This document shows positions 1-7,856 of a stretch of DNA of 64,000 bases, one piece after another. A model generated the notes under the pieces. The model was given only the letters and a program-made list of their open reading frames with translations, was not told the origin of the DNA and did not search any database. Position 1 is the first letter of the stretch, and the number at the start of each line of letters is the position of its first letter. The position numbers were made by a program, and so were the translations under genes. The stretch is taken from the NCBI GenBank assembly GCA_023667185.1, contig JAMPAP010000002.1, positions 289,096 to 353,095 of the forward strand. The letters are read 5' to 3'. The DNA is from Lachnoclostridium sp. (GTDB taxonomy: Bacteria; Bacteroidota; Bacteroidia; Bacteroidales; Muribaculaceae).

Positions 1-834
1 ATTTTCGATCATCTGCTGGGGGAGGTTAGCGGCTTTTTGCTCAGCGACTTCGGCTTTGATCTTGCGAGCCTGCTCAGCCTGCTCGGGAGTGATCCAGCCT
101 TTGGACATATTGCTTTCGATGTGAGCTTCGCTGTCGACGTGAGCGGGGTTGATGCCAGCCTTGGAGAGGGCTGCGTCAACGGCTTTGCGAACCTGCTCTT
201 CTTTAGTTTTCTCGATAGCGACGTTTTTCTCTGACTCGATTACTTCGGCGGGAACGCTTTCGCGGTCAACGGCTACGGGGTTCATTGAAGCGACCTGCAT
301 AGCGATATCGCGACCTACCTGATAGTCAACGCCTTCGAGGTTGAAACCTACGATAGTGGCGAGCTTGTTTCCGAGGTGGTTGTAAGAAGTGGTAGAGGGG
401 GCGGTGATGGTCTCGTAAGCACCGATTTCCATCTTTTCGCCGGTCTTGCCGACCTCTTCAACGATGAGGGCTTCGATGGTGCGACCATCGAGTTCGAGAG
501 CTTTGAGAGCAGCGAGGTCAGCTATGCGGTTAGCAACAGCTGCATCGAGGATGCGCTGAGTAAGGGCGACGAATCCGGCATTCTTAGCCACGAAGTCAGT
601 TTCGCAATTGAGGGCAACCACAGCTGCGAAGTTTCCTTCGTTTTTGGCGAGAACGCAACCTTCAGAAGCTTCACGGTCCTCACGCTTGGCTGCAACAGCC
701 TGGCCTTTTTTGCGAAGGATTTCAACGGCTGCTTCGATGTCGCCGTTAGTCTCGTTAAGAGCTTTTTTGCAGTCCATCAAGCCGGCTGAAGTAAGGTGGC
801 GCAGCTTGGTGATTTCTGCCATTGTAACTGCCAT
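1..834 (-). CDS. tsf: Elongation factor Ts, 3' end cut by the window edge
   Basis: Guanine nucleotide exchange factor for EF-Tu in the cytoplasm. The N-terminus has the UBA-like domain (AEITKLRHLTSAGLMDCKKAL, residues about 5-25, then NGDIEAAVEILRKKG) and the exchange motif NCETDFVAKN follows. 278 codons are present and no stop is reached, so the C-terminus lies outside the window. The start at 834 gives MAVTMAEITK; an in-frame ATG five codons later would leave the more usual MAEITK start. It lies 41 bases downstream of rpsB on the same strand, the classical rpsB-tsf pair, and is probably cotranscribed with it. Identification is near certain; only the exact start is open. Confidence 0.95.
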   Translation of the reverse strand, partial: MAVTMAEITKLRHLTSAGLMDCKKALNETNGDIEAAVEILRKKGQAVAAKREDREASEGCVLAKNEGNFAAVVALNCETDFVAKNAGFVALTQRILDAAVANRIADLAALKALELDGRTIEALIVEEVGKTGEKMEIGAYETITAPSTTSYNHLGNKLATIVGFNLEGVDYQVGRDIAMQVASMNPVAVDRESVPAEVIESEKNVAIEKTKEEQVRKAVDAALSKAGINPAHVDSEAHIESNMSKGWITPEQAEQARKIKAEVAEQKAANLPQQMIEN

Positions 835-875
835 ATTATAAACAGGGTGTTATTCGGTTAGAAAATAGGGGATTA

Positions 876-1733
876 TTAAGCCTCGGCAGCGGGAGCAGCT
901 TCAGCGGCAGGAGCAGCTTCAGCTTCAGCTGCGGGAGCCTCGGCAGCTGCGGGAGCGTCGTTGCGTTTTACGCGGCGGCGTTCGCGGCGTGGAGCAGCCT
1001 TCTCGTCAGCCTGCTCAGCAGAAGCCTTCTCGTCAGCCTTCTCGACCTTACGCTCTTCGAGACCCTCGTTGATAGCAGCACAAACGGTGTCGAGGATGAT
1101 CTCGATTGACTTAGAAGCGTCGTCGTTTGCGGGGATAACGAAATCTACAGAGTTGGGGTCAGAGTTAGTGTCGACGATACCGAACACGGGGATACCGAGG
1201 CGGTTAGCTTCAGCGACAGCGATGTGCTCTTTGAGAACATCGACAACGAAGAGAGCAGAGGGGAGGCGGTTAAGGTCAGCGATAGAGCCGAGGTTCTTCT
1301 CGAGCTTGGCGCGCTGGCGAGTGATCTGGAGTTTCTCGCGTTTAGAGAGGTTATCGAAAGTGCCATCCTTGGTCATCTTGTCGATAGTAGTCATCTTCTT
1401 GACAGCCTTGCGGATAGTGGGGAAGTTGGTGAGCATACCGCCGGGCCAGCGTTCGATAACGTAGGGCATATTTACAGAAGAGGCTTTTTCAGCGAGGAGC
1501 TCTTTAGCCTGCTTTTTGGTAGCGACGAAAAGGATTTTCTTACCACCTTTAGCGATGTTACGGAGAGCGTTAGCAGCTTCTTCGAGCTTTGCCTGAGTCT
1601 TGTAGAGGTCGATAATGTGGATACCGTTGCGCTCCATGAAGATATAGGGCGCCATAGCAGGATTCCATTTTCTTTTCATGTGGCCGAAATGGCAGCCTGC
1701 TTCGAGGAGTTGGTCAAAATTAGGAGTTGACAT
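876..1733 (-). CDS. rpsB: 30S ribosomal protein S2
   Basis: Small-subunit ribosomal protein S2 (uS2). The N-terminus MSTPNFDQLLEAGCHFGHMKRKWNP and the internal block RWPGGMLTNF are diagnostic, and VVDVLKEHIAVAEANRLGIP is the conserved second half. At 285 residues it is longer than the roughly 240 of E. coli S2, because residues from about 230 onward form a low-complexity tail: a charged segment (DEKAS, RRERRRVKR) followed by alanine/glutamate repeats. Such tails are common in Bacteroidales S2. It sits between rpsI and tsf on the minus strand, with a 140-base gap upstream that may hold a leader RNA. Confidence 0.97.
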   Translation of the reverse strand: MSTPNFDQLLEAGCHFGHMKRKWNPAMAPYIFMERNGIHIIDLYKTQAKLEEAANALRNIAKGGKKILFVATKKQAKELLAEKASSVNMPYVIERWPGGMLTNFPTIRKAVKKMTTIDKMTKDGTFDNLSKREKLQITRQRAKLEKNLGSIADLNRLPSALFVVDVLKEHIAVAEANRLGIPVFGIVDTNSDPNSVDFVIPANDDASKSIEIILDTVCAAINEGLEERKVEKADEKASAEQADEKAAPRRERRRVKRNDAPAAAEAPAAEAEAAPAAEAAPAAEA

Positions 1734-1834
1734 GATAGGAATTTGAAAGATGTTTACGTTCTTCTTAATGATTTCAATTCAGCGGTAGGGAACGTGTCCA
1801 TCCGCCGGATTTAGATTCTAAACAATATATAGCA

Positions 1835-1857
1835 CCGGAGGCGAATCAGGCCGCCGG
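1835..1857 (-). promoter_or_regulatory. Stem-loop in the rpsI-rpsB spacer, candidate rpsB leader
   Basis: In the 140-base spacer between rpsI and rpsB the minus strand can form a GC-rich hairpin: CCGG then GGC pairs with GCC then CCGG, with one C-T mismatch and a 7-base loop. No T run follows it, so it does not look like a normal intrinsic terminator. A second CCGGCGG stretch lies about 30 bases further down. S2 operons in other bacteria are autoregulated through leader RNA; whether this hairpin plays that part here is inference. Confidence 0.4.
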
Positions 1858-1873
1858 GAGCGATCGTAAAGTA

Positions 1874-2260
1874 TTAACGCTTAGAGAACTGGAAGCGTTT
1901 GCGAGCCTTGGGACGACCGGGTTTCTTACGCTCGACGGCGCGGGGGTCGCGAGTCATGAATCCTTCGACGCGGAGAGCGTGCTTGTCCTCGGGGTTGATT
2001 TTAACGAGGGCGCGGGCGATAGCGAGACGTAGAGCCTCGGCCTGACCTTTGTATCCGCCGCCGTTAAGGTTCACTTTGATGTCGTATTTTTCAGCGACGT
2101 CGAGAGTGTTGAGGGGCTGTTTAACGATATATTGGAGGATGGATGAGGGGAAATACACATCCAAAGGACGCTTGTTGATAGTGATGGTGCCGTTACCTTC
2201 GTTAAGGATTACGCGAGCTACGGCAGCTTTACGACGTCCTACTGCATTAACTGATTCCAT
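1874..2260 (-). CDS. rpsI: 30S ribosomal protein S9
   Basis: Small-subunit ribosomal protein S9 (uS9), 128 residues, the usual length. The start MESVNAVGRRKAAVARVIL and the C-terminal block DPRAVERKKPGRPKARKRFQFSKR are characteristic; the basic C-terminal tail reaches into the P site in known ribosomes. It follows rplM by 9 bases, the conserved L13-S9 operon order, so both are transcribed from the promoter upstream of rplM. Confidence 0.97.
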   Translation of the reverse strand: MESVNAVGRRKAAVARVILNEGNGTITINKRPLDVYFPSSILQYIVKQPLNTLDVAEKYDIKVNLNGGGYKGQAEALRLAIARALVKINPEDKHALRVEGFMTRDPRAVERKKPGRPKARKRFQFSKR

Positions 2261-2269
2261 TCTTCAATA

Positions 2270-2749
2270 TTATTTAATTTTGTTAATATCAATAAGTTCG
2301 GGGTTCTGAGCTTCGTGGGGATGAGTCGGGCCGTTGTAAACGTGCATATTTTCGATCAGACGGCGACCGAGACGGTTTTTGGGAAGCATACCTTTCACGA
2401 CCTTTATGAAAAGGGGGTGGTAACCGGGTTTGATGTGCTTGTTGAAAGACTTCTTCATGAGCACTTCAGGTGTAGAGACGCGCTGACCGCCGGGGTAACC
2501 GGTGTAGCGGAGGTATTCTCTGTCGGTCATTTTTTTGCCGGTAAGGCGCACTTTGTCAGCGTTGATGATTACAACGTTGTCGCCGCATTCGATGTTGGGC
2601 GAGTAGGAGGGTTTGTTTTTGCCGCGAAGAATAAGGGCGACAGTGGCGCAGAGGCGACCGAGAACGAGGTCGGTAGCGTCGATAAGAACCCACTTGTGGT
2701 CAACGCTTTCAGCGTTGGGAGTAAGGGTTTTGTAGCTTAAAGTATCCAC
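2270..2749 (-). CDS. rplM: 50S ribosomal protein L13
   Basis: Large-subunit ribosomal protein L13 (uL13), 159 residues. The WVLIDATDLVLGRLCATVA segment, GDNVVIINADKVRLTGKK and GMLPKNRLGRRL are standard for the family; the length is slightly above the 142 of E. coli because of extended N- and C-termini. It is the first gene of the minus-strand block rplM-rpsI-rpsB-tsf. A strong promoter lies about 110 bases upstream, leaving a leader of roughly 105 bases with several short GC-rich inverted repeats and no recognised riboregulator. Confidence 0.97.
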   Translation of the reverse strand: MDTLSYKTLTPNAESVDHKWVLIDATDLVLGRLCATVALILRGKNKPSYSPNIECGDNVVIINADKVRLTGKKMTDREYLRYTGYPGGQRVSTPEVLMKKSFNKHIKPGYHPLFIKVVKGMLPKNRLGRRLIENMHVYNGPTHPHEAQNPELIDINKIK

Positions 2750-2861
2750 GTTTTAATGTTAATTAATAGATAGTTACTGATGGGGTGAGGTAGCATACGG
2801 ACTCGGCCAAAAGTCGCGGTGCACTGTGCCCCGGGTTTATTAATTGGACATAATCGGACTG

Positions 2862-2892
2862 CAAAGGTAGTGATTTTTCGTGGGGAAAGCAA
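2862..2892 (-). promoter_or_regulatory. Bacteroidetes-type promoter for rplM-rpsI-rpsB-tsf
   Basis: On the minus strand TTG (2892-2890) is followed after 20 bases by TACCTTTG (2869-2862), a full match to the Bacteroidetes housekeeping consensus TAnnTTTG with an upstream TTG element at normal spacing. Confidence 0.8.
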
Positions 2893-2914
2893 TAATCATT
2901 AATATTTTTTAACG

Positions 2915-2998
2915 ATGGGAGATTATGGGAGATTGTGGGAGTTGTGGGAATTATGGGAGGGAATTGCCATTATGGTCAATTGATGGGAGTGGTGGGGT
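2915..2998 (+). repeat. G-rich GGGA tandem-like repeat, possible G-quadruplex
   Basis: Degenerate repeats of 9-10 bases, (A/G)TGGGA followed by GATT, GTT or ATT, run from 2915 to 2961, with two more G runs up to 2998. GGG runs are separated by 7, 7, 6, 6 and 1 bases, which meets the usual G3-N1-7 pattern for an intramolecular quadruplex on the plus strand. The block lies between the outward rplM promoter and the next plus-strand gene. Confidence 0.6.
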
Positions 2999-3026
2999 GT
3001 AATTTTGCTGAAAAAATTCAGTAATC

Positions 3027-3530
3027 ATGAGACAGGACTATGAAATGGCGGTTTCCTACAAGTATTTTGAGGAAATCAACGAGCGGATCCAACTGGCTTT
3101 TCCGCAGGACTTGGCTGACAAGCTAAGCAGCGCGCTTTATGCGTATGTCACCGGAGGTAGTGTAATGGATAATTTCGAGAATGAGATTGAAGTGAATATC
3201 TTCTTATTCATACGCGAGGATGTGATCAAGGCGATTCATCGTTCGCGTGTGGCACGTCGTCCGCGCAAGCCGGTGGATGAGCTTGACCTTGACAGCGAGG
3301 TGGTGGATTATGAAGAGGTGGAGCAGGAGCAGGCAGCGGTTGAAGAAGAGGAAGAGCATGCTGAAGAAAAGCCCAAGAAGCGAGGCTGCAAGAAGAGATC
3401 AAAGCGTCAGGTAGCCCCCTACCTTGTCAATATCTACCGACTGATGGATCAAATTGAACTGCCAGAGGAGGAGCGTGATCCCGGCTGGTTCAAGTATGTG
3501 AGTCTTCTCGATATGAGGGAGCAGCCGTAG
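3027..3530 (+). CDS. Hypothetical protein with acidic linker
   Basis: 167 residues, not recognised. Residues 1-75 are predicted helical (QLAFPQDLADKLSSALYAYVTG ... EVNIFLFIREDVIKAI) and faintly resemble the helical N-terminal domain found in some phage-replication-associated proteins (DUF6291-like), a weak impression only. A long glutamate-rich stretch follows (about 90-125), then a very basic patch (KPKKRGCKKRSKR) and a short C-terminal region ending DMREQP. No signal peptide or membrane segment. TAATTTTG at 3000-3007 could be its promoter; the best TTG is only 17 bases upstream. The stop lies 59 bases before the efflux operon start, and a separate promoter box lies between them, so a functional link is not shown. 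Confidence 0.7.
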   Translation: MRQDYEMAVSYKYFEEINERIQLAFPQDLADKLSSALYAYVTGGSVMDNFENEIEVNIFLFIREDVIKAIHRSRVARRPRKPVDELDLDSEVVDYEEVEQEQAAVEEEEEHAEEKPKKRGCKKRSKRQVAPYLVNIYRLMDQIELPEEERDPGWFKYVSLLDMREQP

Positions 3531-3559
3531 TGGGGTGAACCAAATTGGCGAAAATTTGT

Positions 3560-3567
3560 TATATTTG
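3560..3567 (+). promoter_or_regulatory. -7 element (TATATTTG) for the RND efflux operon
   Basis: TATATTTG matches TAnnTTTG and lies 21 bases upstream of the ATG at 3589. No well-placed TTG element is visible. Its position argues against the in-frame upstream GTG at 3535 as the start of the efflux gene. Confidence 0.5.
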
Positions 3568-3588
3568 CGAATCTATTATTCATCACTT

Positions 3589-4755
3589 ATGAGAAAATTC
3601 GATCACAAGCTATCACTTTGTCTTATCTGCGCAGCCGTCTTACTCGGCATAATCGCTATTATATATATGTTGAATCGTAACCGCCAGACGCAGGTGACGC
3701 TCCCCGTCGTGGAGATGCAGACCGTAACGACTGAGAATGTCAATATATATGGCGAATATGTAGGTCGCATTCGCGCGCAGCAGTTTGTGGAGATCCATGC
3801 CCGCGTGGAAGGCTACCTTGAGAGTATGCTCTTCAACGAAGGAAGCCGCATAGAGAAAGGTCAAACCCTCTTCGTGATTGATCCGCGAATATACAAAGCC
3901 CATGCCAACAAAGCCCGCGCCCAGCTCAACAAAGCCCGCGCCAATGCTGTAAAAGCCAAGCGTGACCTTGAACGCATACGCCCCCTGTTTGAGAAAAATG
4001 CAGCCTCGCAGCTTGACCTTGACAACGCCGAGGCCGCTTACGAAAACGCCATCGCCGAGGTGACCGTCAGTGAAGCTGACCTCACCACAGCCGAGCTGAC
4101 GTTAGGCTACACAAATGTCAGCTCCCCCATCTCAGGCTATATCTCAGGCAGTTATGCTGATATAGGCACCCTTGTCGGTCCGTCAGGCAAATCACTGCTT
4201 GCCACAGTGGTGAAATCCGATACCGTACGTGTAGACTTCTCGATGACCGCCCTTGACTACCTCACAGGCAAATCGCGCAACGTCAACATAGGCCAGCGCG
4301 ACTCCACCCGCCGCTGGGACTCCTTCATCACCATCACCCTTGCCGATGGCTCAGTGTATCCCCATAAAGGGTTTGTTGACTTCGCTGACCCGACCGTTGA
4401 CCCCAACACCGGCACATTCTCAGTCACAGCCGAGATGCCTAACCCTGACCAGTCGCTGCTTCCGGGCGAATTTACCAAGGTAAAGGTTCTGCTTGACGTA
4501 AGAGAAGATGCCGTGGTGGTGCCTACCCGCTCCCTTATAATAGAAAAAGGTGGTGCTTACGTGGTGGTGGTAAGGCCTGACAGCATAGTGGAGCGACGAT
4601 TCATCGAGACAGGCCCCGAGCTCGGCTCGAAAGTAATCGTAGAGCGCGGACTGACCAAAGGTGAAAACATAGTTGTCGAAGGGTATCACAAGCTCAGCCA
4701 CGGCATGAAGGTTGACCCCGTGAAAGCCATAGTTACTGACTCAATAGCCCGATGA
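3589..4755 (+). CDS. RND efflux periplasmic adaptor (membrane fusion protein, AcrA/MexA type)
   Basis: Periplasmic adaptor joining the inner-membrane RND pump to the outer-membrane channel. 388 residues from the ATG at 3589. An N-terminal hydrophobic helix (LSLCLICAAVLLGIIAIIYML) anchors the protein; no clean lipobox is seen, so it is probably membrane-anchored rather than a lipoprotein. The lipoyl/barrel-sandwich half FVEIHARVEGYLESMLFNEGSRIEKGQTLFVID, the alpha hairpin (KARAQLNKARANAVKAKRDLERIRPLFEKNAASQLDLDNAEAAYENA) and the second half TNVSSPISGYI are all present. The first gene of a three-gene operon; its stop overlaps the next start by four bases (ATGA). Substrate cannot be read from sequence. 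Confidence 0.93.
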   Translation: MRKFDHKLSLCLICAAVLLGIIAIIYMLNRNRQTQVTLPVVEMQTVTTENVNIYGEYVGRIRAQQFVEIHARVEGYLESMLFNEGSRIEKGQTLFVIDPRIYKAHANKARAQLNKARANAVKAKRDLERIRPLFEKNAASQLDLDNAEAAYENAIAEVTVSEADLTTAELTLGYTNVSSPISGYISGSYADIGTLVGPSGKSLLATVVKSDTVRVDFSMTALDYLTGKSRNVNIGQRDSTRRWDSFITITLADGSVYPHKGFVDFADPTVDPNTGTFSVTAEMPNPDQSLLPGEFTKVKVLLDVREDAVVVPTRSLIIEKGGAYVVVVRPDSIVERRFIETGPELGSKVIVERGLTKGENIVVEGYHKLSHGMKVDPVKAIVTDSIAR

Positions 4756-7700
4756 CCATGAAGCGGAACTTTTTCATTGACCATCCGGTGTTTTCGATAG
4801 TGATATCCGTAGTGATCTTCATTATCGGACTGATAGGCCTGACCCTACTTCCCGTAGACCAATATCCCCGGATAGTGCCCCCGGTGGTGAGAATATCCGC
4901 CTCCTATCCCGGCGCTGACGCCACAACCGTCACCCAAGCCGTAGCCACCCCCATCGAGCAGGAGCTCAACGGCACACCCGGCATGCTCTATATGACCTCC
5001 ACCTCGTCAAACTCCGGCGGCTTCTCCGCACTGGTGACCTTCAGCATCGACACCTCCCCCGAGCTCGCCGCCGTCGACATTCAGAACCGCATCAAGCAAG
5101 CCGAGTCGCGACTTCCGGCCGAAGTGGTGCAGAATGGCATATCCGTAGAGCAAGAGACCGCCAACAAGCTGATGACCATCGTAGTCACCTCGTCAGATCC
5201 CAAATTTGATGAAATATATCTCAGCAACTACACGACCCTCAACGTCATTGACTTGCTGCGCCGCATCCCCGGCGTAGGCAGCGTAAAGACCGTAGGTGGC
5301 CGCTATTACGCCATGCAGATATGGGTAGACCCTGCCAAACTCGCTGACCTCGGACTCACCGTCAACGACATACAGACCGCCCTGAAAGACCAGAACCGCG
5401 AGAGCGCTGCCGGGGTGATAGGCCAGGCGCCAATGGACGGCGTGGACATCTCTCTGCCGATTATCGCCCGCGGAAGGCTATCCAGCGTAGAGGAGTTTGA
5501 AAACATCGTCATCAGAGCCGGGAAAACCGGGTCGATGATCAGGCTGCGCGACGTGGCCCGCGTGTCGCTCGAAGCAGCATCCTACAATACCGAGAGCGGC
5601 ATCAACGGCGACAATGCAGCCGTGATCAACATCAATATGCTCCCCGGAGCCAACGCTATCGATGTAGCCGAAGCCGTAAAAGCTGAGATGAAAGCCATCG
5701 CCGCCAACTTCCCCGAAGGAATGTCGTACGACATCCCCTTTGACATGACCACATATATATCAGAGTCAATCCACCATGTCTACCGCACCTTCTTCGAGGC
5801 CCTCGCGCTCGTGATACTCGTAGTGTTCCTGTCGCTCCAAAACTGGCGCGCCACGCTCATTCCCGTCATCGCCGTGCCGATATCGCTTGTGGGCACCTTC
5901 GGCGTGATGCTCCTCTTCGGCTTCTCCCTCAATATGCTTACTCTCTTGGGCTTGATCTTAGCCATAGGTATCGTGGTGGATGACGCCATAGTGGTGGTGG
6001 AAAACGTTGACCGCATCATGACCTCCGAGCACCTGCCGCCCCGCGAGGCCACGGTGAAAGCCATGGATGGGCTCGGTTCAGCGCTCGTAGCGATGTCGCT
6101 CGTGCTCTGTGCAGTGTTTGTGCCCGTCAGCTTCCTGCCAGGTATCACCGGCCAGCTTTACCGACAGTTTACCATCACCATCGCCGTATCAGTGATCATC
6201 TCCACAATCGTGGCGCTGACCCTCTCTCCCGTGATGTGCGCTACTCTGCTGCGTCGGCCCTCCCATCGCCGCAAGATACGCCTGTTTCGTCTGATCAACT
6301 ACTGGCTCCAGCGTGGCGACCAATTCTACTGCCGCATGATCCGCAAAGCCCTCGGCGCACCCCGACGGATGTATGTGGCCTTCGCCGTAGCATTGGCCCT
6401 TATTTGGCTGATGAACTCGATACTTCCCACCAGCTTCATGTCGCAGGAAGATCAGGGCTACTTCACCGTAGAGCTTGAGCTCCCCGAAGGTGCCACAATA
6501 GAGCGCACCCGCGCCGTCACTGACCGCGCCATCGAATATATCAGCTCTGATCCTGACGTAGAATACGTATTGAATGTCACCGGATCGTCGCCCCGCACCG
6601 GCTCCAATCAAGCCCATGCTACGCTCACCGTCATCCTCAAGCCGTGGGATCAGCGCACCGGCGGAGACATCACCGAAGTGCGCGAGCGCCTGCGCCGTTA
6701 CCTTGAGCGCTATCCCGAGAGCAACGTCTTCTTCTTCACCCCCGCCATAATCCCCGGCCTCGGCACATCAGGCGGCATAGAGATGGCACTCGAAGCCCGT
6801 GGAGATGCAGGATATGACCAACTGCGGAGCGCCGTCGACACGTTGAAGCGTTATGCCGCCGAGTCGCCCGCCATAGCATCGCTCTCGAGCTCGATGCAAG
6901 CCGAGATACCCCAGCTATTCTTCGATGTGGATCGTGATCGCGCCAAGCTCCAGGGCATCCCCGTCAGTGACATCTTTGCCACGATGAAAGCCTTCACAGG
7001 GTCAGTGTATGTCAATGACTTCAATATGTTTAACCGTATCTACCGGGTCTACATCCAGGCCGAAGCCCCCTACCGCGACTCCCGGTCAGACATGAACCTC
7101 TTTTTCGTCCGCAGCAGCGACGGATCGATGATACCCGTCTCGTCGCTCGGCACCACCAACTATACCACCGGCCCGGGCACCATCTCTCGCTTCAATATGT
7201 TTAACTCTGCCATCATCAGCGGCGAGGCCGCAAACGGCTACAGCACCGGTGAGGCCATGGCTGCACTTGAAGATATCGTGTCGCGGCATCTGCCCGAAAA
7301 TATCGCCGTAGAGTGGAGCGGGCTCTCGTATCAGGAGAAACATCAGGCTGCCAATCCTGCCGTGGTGCTCGGACTTGCGTTTCTCTTCGTATTTCTCTTC
7401 CTTGCAGCGCTATATGAAAGCTGGAGTGTGCCGTTAGCCGTTATCCTGTCACTTCCCGTGGCAGGCGTGGGCGCTTATCTCGGAATATGGATCTGCGGGC
7501 TCGAAAACAATATCTACTTCCAGATAGGGCTCGTGATGCTCGTAGGCCTTGTGGCCAAGAATGCAATATTGATTGTGGAATTTGCAAAGGATGGCGTGGA
7601 TCACGGACTCGATGCCGTGACAGCCGCCCTTTCAGCCGCCCGCAAGCGCTTCCGCCCGATCCTAATGACCTCACTGGCCTTCATGCTCGGACTCCTTCCG

Positions 7701-7856
7701 CTGCTCTTCGCCACCGGCCCCGGTTCGGCTGCCCGCCGCGACATAGGCACGGGAGTATTCTTCGGCATGGCCGTGGCAATTACCGTAGGCATAGTGTTCG
7801 TCCCATTTTTCTTCGTAGCTATCAACAACTTGATTTCAAAATGCAAAAAACACTGA
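4752..7856 (+). CDS. RND efflux transporter, HAE1/AcrB family
   Basis: Inner-membrane proton-driven multidrug exporter, 1034 residues, standard for AcrB-type pumps. It starts with FFIDHPVFSIVISVVIFIIGLIGL (TM1), followed by the porter domain opening YPRIVPPVVRISASYPGADA. The central TM region holds GIVVDDAIVVVEN, the TM4 block that carries proton-relay aspartates in AcrB, and the second half has VGLVAKNAILIVEFA and RFRPILMTSLAFMLGLLPL. Twelve TM segments are expected. It overlaps the adaptor by 4 bases and the outer-membrane gene by 16, so the three are translated as one unit. ATGACCATG gives an alternative start two codons later. Confidence 0.96.
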   Translation: MTMKRNFFIDHPVFSIVISVVIFIIGLIGLTLLPVDQYPRIVPPVVRISASYPGADATTVTQAVATPIEQELNGTPGMLYMTSTSSNSGGFSALVTFSIDTSPELAAVDIQNRIKQAESRLPAEVVQNGISVEQETANKLMTIVVTSSDPKFDEIYLSNYTTLNVIDLLRRIPGVGSVKTVGGRYYAMQIWVDPAKLADLGLTVNDIQTALKDQNRESAAGVIGQAPMDGVDISLPIIARGRLSSVEEFENIVIRAGKTGSMIRLRDVARVSLEAASYNTESGINGDNAAVININMLPGANAIDVAEAVKAEMKAIAANFPEGMSYDIPFDMTTYISESIHHVYRTFFEALALVILVVFLSLQNWRATLIPVIAVPISLVGTFGVMLLFGFSLNMLTLLGLILAIGIVVDDAIVVVENVDRIMTSEHLPPREATVKAMDGLGSALVAMSLVLCAVFVPVSFLPGITGQLYRQFTITIAVSVIISTIVALTLSPVMCATLLRRPSHRRKIRLFRLINYWLQRGDQFYCRMIRKALGAPRRMYVAFAVALALIWLMNSILPTSFMSQEDQGYFTVELELPEGATIERTRAVTDRAIEYISSDPDVEYVLNVTGSSPRTGSNQAHATLTVILKPWDQRTGGDITEVRERLRRYLERYPESNVFFFTPAIIPGLGTSGGIEMALEARGDAGYDQLRSAVDTLKRYAAESPAIASLSSSMQAEIPQLFFDVDRDRAKLQGIPVSDIFATMKAFTGSVYVNDFNMFNRIYRVYIQAEAPYRDSRSDMNLFFVRSSDGSMIPVSSLGTTNYTTGPGTISRFNMFNSAIISGEAANGYSTGEAMAALEDIVSRHLPENIAVEWSGLSYQEKHQAANPAVVLGLAFLFVFLFLAALYESWSVPLAVILSLPVAGVGAYLGIWICGLENNIYFQIGLVMLVGLVAKNAILIVEFAKDGVDHGLDAVTAALSAARKRFRPILMTSLAFMLGLLPLLFATGPGSAARRDIGTGVFFGMAVAITVGIVFVPFFFVAINNLISKCKKH

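Noticed and set aside
376-789. Long open frames on the plus strand opposite tsf and rpsB
   Set aside because: They are shadows of ribosomal and elongation factor genes with strong codon bias; the translations match no family.
7487-7840. Upstream extension of the outer-membrane efflux gene
   Set aside because: The frame lies inside the RND pump gene, and the ATG at 7841 gives a perfect lipoprotein signal.
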